From: CAZKUN01 sp964555935
GTDB taxonomy: Bacteria > Armatimonadota > Zipacnadia > Zipacnadales > VGFC01
Assembly (NCBI GenBank): GCA_964555935.1
Contig: CAZKUN010000119.1
Coordinates: 1 to 26,590, forward strand
Reading direction: 5' to 3'
Length of the DNA: 26,590 nucleotides
Shown: positions 20,456 through 26,590 of the stretch, one piece after another
Layout of the letters: each line of letters begins with the position of its first letter
Position numbering within the stretch: the first letter of the stretch is position 1
Translations under genes and position numbers: made by a program
The notes under the pieces: model-generated
What the model was told of the DNA's origin: nothing
Database searches by the model: none
Seen by the model: only the letters and a program-made list of their open reading frames with translations

Positions 20456-22417
20456 ATGCCGAGAGTCCGGATTCTGATGACCGCAGCGGCCCTCGTCGCC
20501 CTAGCGTCGGGTGTCGGCAATGCCCAAGTTCGTAGCGAGGCCCTGGAGCGCTCGTTGGACGGGAGCGTCGGGTCCGTGCTGGCCGCGTATTTCATGTACG
20601 ACGTTGTCGAGCGGGATGGGATTGGGCGGTCCGATGCCACCACGTCAGGTGGCCTGGGTTGGGGTGAATCGAGTTTCCTGCGCAACTACATGCTGTGCTA
20701 CCAGGCGACGGAGGACACCCACTGGCTCGACAAGGTCATCGATCACTTCGACCGCATGATTGGGAATATGACCGACCCGGATGGAGATGGCTACCTCGCG
20801 TGGTCGGATGTGGATTACTCGGTTGGGCTGGCGACGATCAAGCCCGTCGCGGACGTTGGCGCCATGGAAGCGCAACACGCCAGCGGCCGCGTCTACGTCA
20901 AGCGCGGGGGCGAGCTGATCACCGGTCACAACTACAGGATCGAGGTGGTGGGCGGGAAGCTCCGCGTCAGCGACGTCACCGACGATGAGACGCTCGCCGA
21001 CATCGATCACGCAGACCCGACGGTCGTCGAGGCCATCCCCGGGCTCAAAGTCACCGTGACCGGTGAGGCTGTGGAGGGCGCCGCCTTTCAGATCAGTACG
21101 GTTGCGCCCGAGCCCTGCGAGTATCAGGTCCACGACGGGATGGTGACGTATCCAGTGGCGCAGTTCATCGAAGCGGCGTGCATCGATGAGGACTTGCCGG
21201 CCAAGTACCGCGGGAAGGCGACCGAGTATGCGGCGCTGATCCAGAAGCATTTCTTCGAGAAGTGGGAGCCTACGTGGCTCGACCTGGGTGATGGGACGGG
21301 GGTCTACAAGTTCAGCACGAACCCCACGCAACGCTTCCCCGATATCAGCGCGCCGCACAACCAGTTCCTCGCGCTGGCGCGGACGTGGTTGGTGTTGCAG
21401 AGCGACACCGTAGCGCCGTTGGTCAGTGTTGAGCAGCGGGCGCTGTATCGAGATCGAGCGGAGAAGATGGGGCGGTACTTCAAGCAGTACTTGCGCGACA
21501 ATGGCGAGGCGTACGTCTGGAACTACTGGGATCCGCTGCCACACGAGGAGGGCATCGGGCGCAACGTTGAGGACATCGGCCACGCGACCATCGACATTGG
21601 GTTCGCTGTCGAGGCGACGGAGCGAGGGCTGGTCTTTGACGAGACGGATCTTGAGCGATTCGCCAAGACGTACTCGGAGGTCATGTGGAACGGCGACGCC
21701 GACACGCCTCGCTTCGGAGCCCGGGTTGACACCAACGAGGGCGAGAAGGGCGGGTGGTCGGAGTGGATCCAGCTCGGGACGGCCTCGGAAAGCGTCTGCG
21801 CTCTCGCCGCCGCGATCTTCGAAGCGAGCGGCAGAACGCCCTCGATGGGCCCTCAGATGGTCCACCTGCACGACGCCGTTGCGGGCGTTACGCATGAGGA
21901 TATCGAAGCGTACCGCGCTGGCGTGGAGGCGGCCAAGAGCACGCTCGAGGACGGGGCCCTGATGAATGGCGCTTTCGAGGTGGGGCTACCGGGAGCGAAG
22001 TCGCCGATGGGATGGACGCTCACTGAGTGGTCGCCGGCGAAGGGCGGGCAGGCGCTGTGGACTGACGACGGGCGAGAGGGCGGGAAGGCAATCTCCTTGG
22101 TTGGCGGGGACGACGTGGTGAATCTGGTGGCCCAGCCCGTGCGGAAGCTCCATGGCACGGGGGGGCAGACAGTGACCGTCGCCGCCTACTACCGCGCGGA
22201 GCCCGCCGCGAAGCCGGACTTCAGCATCATCGCGACCGACGCGGCAGGCGAACGAGTGCAGTACGACAACTCGCCGCGCTTCGATGCGTCGGATGATTGG
22301 CGACTTGCGGAGTGGACGGTGGAACTGGCAGAGGGGACGGATACATTCACCATTATCCTCAGGAACCATGGCGCGGGGACCGTAAGCTACGACGACGTCT
22401 CGGTCACGATCGAATAG
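20456..22417 (+). CDS. Exported (alpha/alpha)-barrel-like protein with inserted beta domain and C-terminal carbohydrate-binding module
   Basis: A 653-residue exported protein with signal peptide MPRVRILMTAAALVALASGV... cleaved near residue 24. Residues 25-140 and 220-495 contain repeated helix pairs with Trp-rich loops (WGESSFLRNYMLCYQAT, ISAPHNQFLALARTWL, NVEDIGHATIDIGFAVEAT), as in six-hairpin glycosidases, lyases and epimerases. Between them, about residues 143-217, sits a beta-rich insert: GHNYRIEVVGGKLRVSDVTD, then IPGLKVTVTGEAVEGAAFQI. Residues about 500-653 are a CBM4/9-like sandwich (MNGAFEVGLPG... and ending YDDVSVTIE). GGAGG precedes ATG 20456. Catalytic residues cannot be assigned; a polysaccharide-active enzyme is the best guess. 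Confidence 0.65.
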   Translation: MPRVRILMTAAALVALASGVGNAQVRSEALERSLDGSVGSVLAAYFMYDVVERDGIGRSDATTSGGLGWGESSFLRNYMLCYQATEDTHWLDKVIDHFDRMIGNMTDPDGDGYLAWSDVDYSVGLATIKPVADVGAMEAQHASGRVYVKRGGELITGHNYRIEVVGGKLRVSDVTDDETLADIDHADPTVVEAIPGLKVTVTGEAVEGAAFQISTVAPEPCEYQVHDGMVTYPVAQFIEAACIDEDLPAKYRGKATEYAALIQKHFFEKWEPTWLDLGDGTGVYKFSTNPTQRFPDISAPHNQFLALARTWLVLQSDTVAPLVSVEQRALYRDRAEKMGRYFKQYLRDNGEAYVWNYWDPLPHEEGIGRNVEDIGHATIDIGFAVEATERGLVFDETDLERFAKTYSEVMWNGDADTPRFGARVDTNEGEKGGWSEWIQLGTASESVCALAAAIFEASGRTPSMGPQMVHLHDAVAGVTHEDIEAYRAGVEAAKSTLEDGALMNGAFEVGLPGAKSPMGWTLTEWSPAKGGQALWTDDGREGGKAISLVGGDDVVNLVAQPVRKLHGTGGQTVTVAAYYRAEPAAKPDFSIIATDAAGERVQYDNSPRFDASDDWRLAEWTVELAEGTDTFTIILRNHGAGTVSYDDVSVTIE

Positions 22418-22423
22418 ACACGA

Positions 22424-22452
22424 CGAGAGGGGCGCGATCCGCGCCCCTCTCG
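22424..22452. terminator. Strong hairpin after the exported barrel protein
   Basis: CGAGAGGGGCGCG-ATC-CGCGCCCCTCTCG is a perfect 13-bp stem with a 3-base loop, 6 bases past the TAG. It lies before the convergent small membrane protein gene and may terminate both. Confidence 0.8.
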
Positions 22453-22500
22453 GAAGGCTCCATTGCGTCCAACGTACTAAGTCTTCGGTCGGGTGACCAG

Positions 22501-22770
22501 TCAGATGACCAGGCCGACCCAGCCAAGGAAGAACCCCAGGGCGCCCCACAGCGCGGGCGACTGGCCCTTCGCGCCTGCATCCTTTGCCATCCACCATGCG
22601 AGGGCGATGTTGATGACGCAGCCGATGCATCCGCCGATGCCGCCGGCGATCGCGACGACCATGGCGGCTTCGTCGTCACTCATACCCGCCACTGCCGTCC
22701 CCGCGCCAACCACCACGATCAACAGAGCCATCATAGCCAGCACTCTGACCAGCCGTGCGTAACGTGTCAT
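22501..22770 (-). CDS. Small membrane protein with signal peptide and two hydrophobic segments
   Basis: An 89-residue protein: residues 1-29 are a signal peptide or first membrane segment (LVRVLAMMALLIVVVGAGTAVAG), a second hydrophobic segment lies at about 37-58 (VVAIAGGIGGCIGCVINIALAW) with two cysteines, and a third at about 75-89 (ALWGALGFFLGWVGLVI). The loop WWMAKDAGAKGQSPALWGALGFF resembles the short cytoplasmic loop and final helix of many bacterial small two-pass proteins. No partner or enzymatic role is visible. A TGAGG stands a few bases before the ATG. It is convergent with the exported barrel gene. Confidence 0.7.
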   Translation of the reverse strand: MTRYARLVRVLAMMALLIVVVGAGTAVAGMSDDEAAMVVAIAGGIGGCIGCVINIALAWWMAKDAGAKGQSPALWGALGFFLGWVGLVI

Positions 22771-22936
22771 GTTGCCTCAATCCTCTCGTGCATTATCCGG
22801 TACTGGGTCCCAGTTCGGCGCGCGTGGGGCTAGAAGGTTGAATGTAGCGAACGCGCGGCGATCGGCCCGCTGGTAGAGGTCGATCGGGACGCCGGAGGCG
22901 CTTAGGATGGACGAGAGAGCGAGGGGGCGATTGGTG

Positions 22937-23686
22937 ATGCAGTGGCGACCTACCGTGGTCCTGATGGCAGCCGTGGCCGTGTGCGTTGGGTGCTCGAAGA
23001 ACGAGGGCGCCCCCCTACGTTCGGCCATTGGGGCGGGGCATGTCGCTGAAGTCCAGGCCCTGGTGGAAGCCGGAGCTGACGTGAACCTGACCAATGACTA
23101 CGGCAGCACTCCGCTGAGCTTCGCTGCTTTTTGTGGCCACCTCGACGTGGTGGAGTACTTGGTAGACGCCGGAGCTGACGTCAACGTAGTCGATAACCAC
23201 GGCGAGACTCCGCTACACGACGCTGCTGCGAATGGGCACCTGGATGTGGTGCGGTATCTGGTAGAGCAAGGCGTCGATATCGACGCGGGCGCGGCCTTCG
23301 GCGATCTCCGTACTCCGCTGAGGGAGGCTATCTTCTATGACCACCTCGACGTCGTGGAGTACCTGGTGGAGCAGGGCGCCGACATCAACGCGGTCGATGT
23401 CTTCTTAGGCTCAACTCTCTTACGCAGGATAGTACCGAGCGCCCTGGGCCAGCCAGGCGGCGTCTGCCTGGCCGGCTGGCCGCCTGGTCTACGCTCCCTT
23501 GCGTGCGCGCCCCAGGCTCGTCGTCGCCGTAGTGCCGGACGAAAGAGGGCTTGGGTGCCGGGAGCGCGGGGCGCGGATGGTGAACCTCAGGGAGGTACCC
23601 TCTGCAGATATCGTGCGAACGGGCGTGAGTTCCGAGTCGATGTATTCCCACAGCACCGGGCTCGTAGCTCGGGAGGCCTCCGTTGA
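22937..23686 (+). CDS. Ankyrin-repeat lipoprotein, C-terminus apparently truncated or extended by chance
   Basis: As read, 249 residues. A lipoprotein-like signal ends VCVGC (Cys19). Four ankyrin repeats of about 33 residues follow, from PLRSAIGAGHVAEVQALVEA to about residue 155, with the repeated GHLDVVEYLV..GADVN core. After DINAVDVFLGST (about base 23410) repeat sequence stops abruptly and the remaining about 95 residues are Arg/Gly/Pro-rich without pattern. They cross a hairpin (23447-23481) and run antisense into the 3' end of the glycosyltransferase gene. The true protein therefore probably ended elsewhere, and the present end looks like a junction. ATG 22937 is preceded by AGGGGG. It is exported and probably binds a partner protein at the envelope. 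Repeats are certain; the end is not. Confidence 0.7.
   Translation: MQWRPTVVLMAAVAVCVGCSKNEGAPLRSAIGAGHVAEVQALVEAGADVNLTNDYGSTPLSFAAFCGHLDVVEYLVDAGADVNVVDNHGETPLHDAAANGHLDVVRYLVEQGVDIDAGAAFGDLRTPLREAIFYDHLDVVEYLVEQGADINAVDVFLGSTLLRRIVPSALGQPGGVCLAGWPPGLRSLACAPQARRRRSAGRKRAWVPGARGADGEPQGGTLCRYRANGREFRVDVFPQHRARSSGGLR
23447..23481. terminator. Nested hairpin downstream of the glycosyltransferase gene
   Basis: ggccagcc (23447-23454) pairs with ggctggcc (23474-23481), and gccaggc with gcctggc can form an alternative inner stem. On the minus strand it begins 8 bases past the glycosyltransferase stop at 23489. The ankyrin frame reads straight through it. Confidence 0.5.
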
Positions 23687-25375
23687 CAGGAGCCCACCCT
23701 CATCGGCAGTCACTGTCCAGTATTGCTTGCCCATAGCCAGATTGGAGAGCATGCGTTGCGTTGTGCGACCACCCAAGCGCAGCCGTACGAACTGCGTTTG
23801 CCCCACGGGGCTAGAGCGGTGAGAGAGGTAGTTCATGCCACTCCCATAGGGCCCTGACAGCAGCGGGCTTTCGTCTGGAGGCATGCTGTGCACAGAAACA
23901 AGGGTGTCGCTGAGCACGTCCGCGACGTCGGTGGGTACAGCCACTCTCCCACGCGGCGTCTGGACCCACTGCCCGGCAACGCGCGCGTCGATGAAGGACG
24001 CCTTGATCACAACGCACGCCAGCCCGGACACGATGACGACCGTCCCCAAGCAGCGCGCCCGGTCGCTAACTCCAAGGCTCTGCAGTCTGAGCCCGCCGTA
24101 GCGTACAGCAATCAGCCACAGAAACATGCCCATCGGAAGATGCGCTGAGAAATGACATGGCCAGACCATCGCCCGTCCGTTAGCCACGAGCGCATATGCA
24201 ACGGCCACGGCCGCACACACCCAATACCTCGACAGAGAGTCGCTGGAGCTGTCTCTGCGAGCCAAGAGTAGCGCACCCGTCAACACCGGCGCGAGCCACA
24301 CTCCCGCCCAGACACAGGCCTCAGCGAACGAATCGTGGGGGCGCAGTTGGTGGACGACATATCGCGCGAGGGCAACAATGAAGGCGATCGCAATCCCAGC
24401 CGACAGCAAAATGATGCTATTTCGGAAGTGAGGTGGGTCGCGCCGGGCCACGAGATACAGAGCCATCCATACCATGCAGGCCGCTGCCAAGCCGCCGGCG
24501 GCAAGCCCCCCGTAGCAGACGGTTGCGTTCAGTGCGTCTGCGATGGGGGGCAACTGGGTAAGCTCACTCGCGAGTACGCCGTATCCCCGTATGCCCTCCA
24601 GTACATTGCTAGGCCCTGCCTTGACGACAAGGGGGAGGTACGCGATCGCAGCCGTCCCGAAGGCGCTCACGCACAGCACCAGAGCCCACCGCAGTGGGCC
24701 CGGTCCTCGGTGCGGCGACGGAGCAACGCCCGTGGGGGGCCGACGAAGCGCGGCAATGGCCACAGTGCCTGCGAGGGCGGCAGCCAGCGCCGCCTCTGGC
24801 TTGCTCGCCAGGCAGATACCCAGCCCAACGCCTCCAACGCCCAGACTCCACAGCCTGCGGCCCTGGACGAAGGTATGCAGTCCCAACAGAGACAAGGCCC
24901 CCCCGAACGTGGCAATGAGCGCGGAGGGCGTGTATATGTTCAGGGACAGCAACCGGGAATGCACAGACAGGAACGAACTGCAGACACACAGCAAGGATGA
25001 CAGGACGGCCGTCCAGGGCCCGAAGCCCAGCACGCGCAGGTTCCCCCAGAGCAAGAACCCTATCGCGATTCCCATCACCGTCACGAAGAGGTGGAACGAC
25101 TCCAGACTCAGTCCCGACACCTCAGCCCATGCCGCGGACACGATGCTCCCGAGGGGAGGATACATCCAGGTGAAGTCCCGGTACGGCACCTGTCCATCCG
25201 TGGCGCGCCGGGTCTCATCCATCCAGCGAGCGGGATCTGTGTGGAGGCGGACCACTGGCTGGCGCCACTGGTAGACGGCGAGCATGCTCAACACGGCTAG
25301 CAATAGGAGTAAGGCCCCGATATCGGCGGAGTGGCGACGAGCCCACTGCCGTAAGTCCAGAAGACCCAGCTTCAT
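23489..25375 (-). CDS. GT-C type membrane glycosyltransferase (PMT/ArnT-like)
   Basis: A 628-residue polytopic protein with about ten or more hydrophobic segments. After the first membrane segment comes the hallmark periplasmic loop of GT-C enzymes: DPARWMDETRRATDGQVPYR, then DFTWMYPPLGS. This loop (acidic residue, short helix, G-x-x-PYRDF, then PPLG) is typical of the PMT/ArnT/GT39/GT83 group that uses polyprenyl-phosphate sugars. The C-terminal about 150 residues are soluble and probably extracytoplasmic. The ATG at 25375 follows GGAAGGA; a start at 25420 is less likely. The epimerase gene lies just upstream on the same strand (gap about 100 bases), so a role in glycan or lipid decoration is likely. 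Donor and acceptor cannot be read from the sequence. Confidence 0.8.
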   Translation of the reverse strand: MKLGLLDLRQWARRHSADIGALLLLLAVLSMLAVYQWRQPVVRLHTDPARWMDETRRATDGQVPYRDFTWMYPPLGSIVSAAWAEVSGLSLESFHLFVTVMGIAIGFLLWGNLRVLGFGPWTAVLSSLLCVCSSFLSVHSRLLSLNIYTPSALIATFGGALSLLGLHTFVQGRRLWSLGVGGVGLGICLASKPEAALAAALAGTVAIAALRRPPTGVAPSPHRGPGPLRWALVLCVSAFGTAAIAYLPLVVKAGPSNVLEGIRGYGVLASELTQLPPIADALNATVCYGGLAAGGLAAACMVWMALYLVARRDPPHFRNSIILLSAGIAIAFIVALARYVVHQLRPHDSFAEACVWAGVWLAPVLTGALLLARRDSSSDSLSRYWVCAAVAVAYALVANGRAMVWPCHFSAHLPMGMFLWLIAVRYGGLRLQSLGVSDRARCLGTVVIVSGLACVVIKASFIDARVAGQWVQTPRGRVAVPTDVADVLSDTLVSVHSMPPDESPLLSGPYGSGMNYLSHRSSPVGQTQFVRLRLGGRTTQRMLSNLAMGKQYWTVTADEGGLLSTEASRATSPVLWEYIDSELTPVRTISAEGTSLRFTIRAPRSRHPSPLSSGTTATTSLGRARKGA

Positions 25376-25476
25376 GCCGCGTCCTTCCGTCTCGGCGGCT
25401 GGGCCACTTGGCCAGCCCAACGAGTGCGCTCTGCCGGCCCGACGAGTTCACGTGCCCCCCCCTTGTCGGCGAGTTG

Positions 25477-26502
25477 TCAGGGAAGCCTCTTGAGAAGCCA
25501 GAGAATGCCCTCCTTCATTCGCGACCGATGCGGGGATGCTTGCGCCCCAGACGCCTCATCCCCGCGTGCACTGATGAACCAATCATATGACTCGCGGAGC
25601 ATTCTGCCATTGCTGTACTGCGCATCCCAGCCCAGCTCAGTGCGCGCGTACGCTGTGTCGAAGTAGAAAGGCTTGTGGTACGTCAGGTAGTGCCATGGTG
25701 CGAGAGGGCTGAGCCCCATGGCGTCGAGCGCGCGGCAGGCTGCGACGGTCAAGCCCACGGGCAGACTGCGCACGGAACTACCAGTGCCCGCGTGGGCAAC
25801 AAGACGCTCCAGGTCATCTCGAAGGGTCCCAAAACGGTCAGTGCCCAGGTTGTACGCCCCAGTCCGTTCGCGCTCCGCGCATAGGATGCACGCGCGAGCC
25901 AGATCGTCCACGTGGATGAACTGGAAGAGCTGGTCGCCTTTCCCCACCACGTAAATGGGACGGCCTTCGCTGATGCACTCAAACAGGAACTGGAAGAGAC
26001 CCAGCCGCCCGGTGCCCAGCACGGTTCGGGGCCGGATCACGGCACATGGCAGCCCGGCCTCTGACGCCTCCAGGACCGCTTGCTCGCCGGCGAGTTTGGC
26101 CCGACCGTACGCCTCGATCGGGGCAGGAACGGTGTCTTCGGTGATGGGACAACTATCCGGCGCGCCATAGACTGCGCTGGAGGAAACATGCACGAACGCC
26201 CTGACGCCACACCGTACCGCGGCAGCCAGCGCAATGCGTGTCCCCTCAAGGTTGACATCACGGAAGCGCGTCCCGGCTTTGGTCAGAGGCACTAACGCCA
26301 CCGCATGGTACACGTAGCGTGAACCCCGCATAGCTTCTTCCACTGCTTGCGGGTCCGTGATATCGCACTGCACGAAGTCTACGTCCGCAGGGCGATCAGG
26401 CGCATCCCAGATGTCGAGCACGCGTACGCGCTCTCCACGCTCATGCAGCATCGCGACCAACCGACTGCCGACAAATCCTGATCCCCCTGTGACAAGATGC
26501 AT
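25477..26502 (-). CDS. NAD-dependent epimerase/dehydratase (extended SDR, nucleotide-sugar type)
   Basis: A 341-residue extended short-chain dehydrogenase. The NAD-binding motif TGGSGFVG (residues 5-12) starts the protein; a conserved Asp30 in VLDIWD follows. The catalytic Ser lies in FVHVSSSAVYG and the Tyr132-x3-Lys136 pair in AYGRAK. RPRTVLGTGRLGLF and IHVDDLARACILC are typical of nucleotide-sugar and sterol-type epimerases. Residues about 265-320 form the substrate domain. It should interconvert or dehydrate an NDP-sugar, or reduce a related ketone. The gene heads a minus-strand unit with the GT-C glycosyltransferase, consistent with cell-surface glycan biosynthesis. GGGAGCC precedes the ATG at 26502. 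The C-terminal tail KEGILWLLKRLP looks amphipathic. Confidence 0.9.
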   Translation of the reverse strand: MHLVTGGSGFVGSRLVAMLHERGERVRVLDIWDAPDRPADVDFVQCDITDPQAVEEAMRGSRYVYHAVALVPLTKAGTRFRDVNLEGTRIALAAAVRCGVRAFVHVSSSAVYGAPDSCPITEDTVPAPIEAYGRAKLAGEQAVLEASEAGLPCAVIRPRTVLGTGRLGLFQFLFECISEGRPIYVVGKGDQLFQFIHVDDLARACILCAERERTGAYNLGTDRFGTLRDDLERLVAHAGTGSSVRSLPVGLTVAACRALDAMGLSPLAPWHYLTYHKPFYFDTAYARTELGWDAQYSNGRMLRESYDWFISARGDEASGAQASPHRSRMKEGILWLLKRLP

Positions 26503-26574
26503 ATAACTGGCTCCCAGTGTGCGGTACGGGGGTGTAGCCGGGATTGCCCATATGGAACTGGGCGCCCCGGCGTT

Positions 26575-26590
26575 GGCTGAGCAGTCAGCC
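26575..26590. other. Short hairpin at the window edge
   Basis: GGCTGA-GCAG-TCAGCC is a perfect 6-bp stem with a 4-base loop, ending at the last base of the window. It lies upstream of the epimerase gene; what it belongs to lies outside. Confidence 0.3.

Noticed and set aside
20645..21895. Minus-strand open frame (416 codons) opposite the barrel protein
   Set aside because: No domain signature; fully inside a plus-strand gene with signal peptide and C-terminal module.
1..26590. CRISPR arrays, tRNA or rRNA genes, transposases, integrases
   Set aside because: No short regularly spaced repeats, no cloverleaf-like segment with a CCA end or T-loop (GTTCRANNC in the right context), and no transposase or recombinase signature was seen in any frame.

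Overview
The window is GC-rich bacterial chromosome, most likely from an uncultured Armatimonadota member or a close relative. The main clue is two prepilins of the DUF1559 type whose N-termini read FTLIELLVVIAIIAILAAIL, followed by an FPVFARAREKARQTSCLSN-type sequence. Tat-exported Gfo/Idh and aldo/keto oxidoreductases, a DUF6785-like permease and carbohydrate-binding exported enzymes fit that assignment. This is inference from family style; there is no rRNA or other phylogenetic marker here.

Layout. (1) 1-2990: two remnants of the 3' end of a family-4 glycoside hydrolase gene, each followed by the same 11-bp-stem hairpin, interleaved with a mirror-image pair of cassettes, each a DUF1559 prepilin plus an 81-residue single-membrane-segment protein. 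(2) 3174-5276: a cyclophilin lipoprotein, a BFD-like 2Fe-2S protein and a DAO-type FAD oxidoreductase in one tight run. (3) 5282-6198: a candidate SOS module. Three LexA-like operators spaced exactly 29 bp apart sit on a near-consensus promoter that drives a membrane-anchored LysM protein (similar in build to YneA) and an RNase H-fold protein lacking most of its catalytic acids. (4) 6457-7515: an exported BtrH/C39-like protein. (5) 7533-9870: a minus-strand pair of Tat-exported oxidoreductases. (6) 10041-13448: plus-strand genes for a stalk-domain protein, an Nfu-type Fe-S protein with a consensus promoter, a fructose-6-phosphate aldolase/transaldolase, a nuclease-like protein with a C-terminal helix-turn-helix-like region, and a sugar-phosphate isomerase/epimerase. 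(7) 13445-18826: a DUF6785-like permease, divergent from a large exported clan GH-A glycosidase with two N-terminal carbohydrate-binding modules. (8) 18886-20255: two tandem paralogous lipoproteins. (9) 20456-22417: an exported alpha-helical-barrel-type protein with an inserted beta domain and a C-terminal carbohydrate-binding-like module, ending in a strong hairpin. (10) 22501-26502: a small membrane protein, an ankyrin lipoprotein that looks truncated, a GT-C type membrane glycosyltransferase and an SDR-family nucleotide-sugar epimerase.

Much of the content fits a saprophyte that captures and processes plant or microbial polysaccharide: exported glycosidases, a permease, sugar oxidoreductases, an isomerase and an aldolase. 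The most distinctive part is the candidate DNA-damage-controlled LysM/RNase H-like operon at 5282-6198. No tRNA, rRNA, CRISPR array, transposase or integrase was seen.
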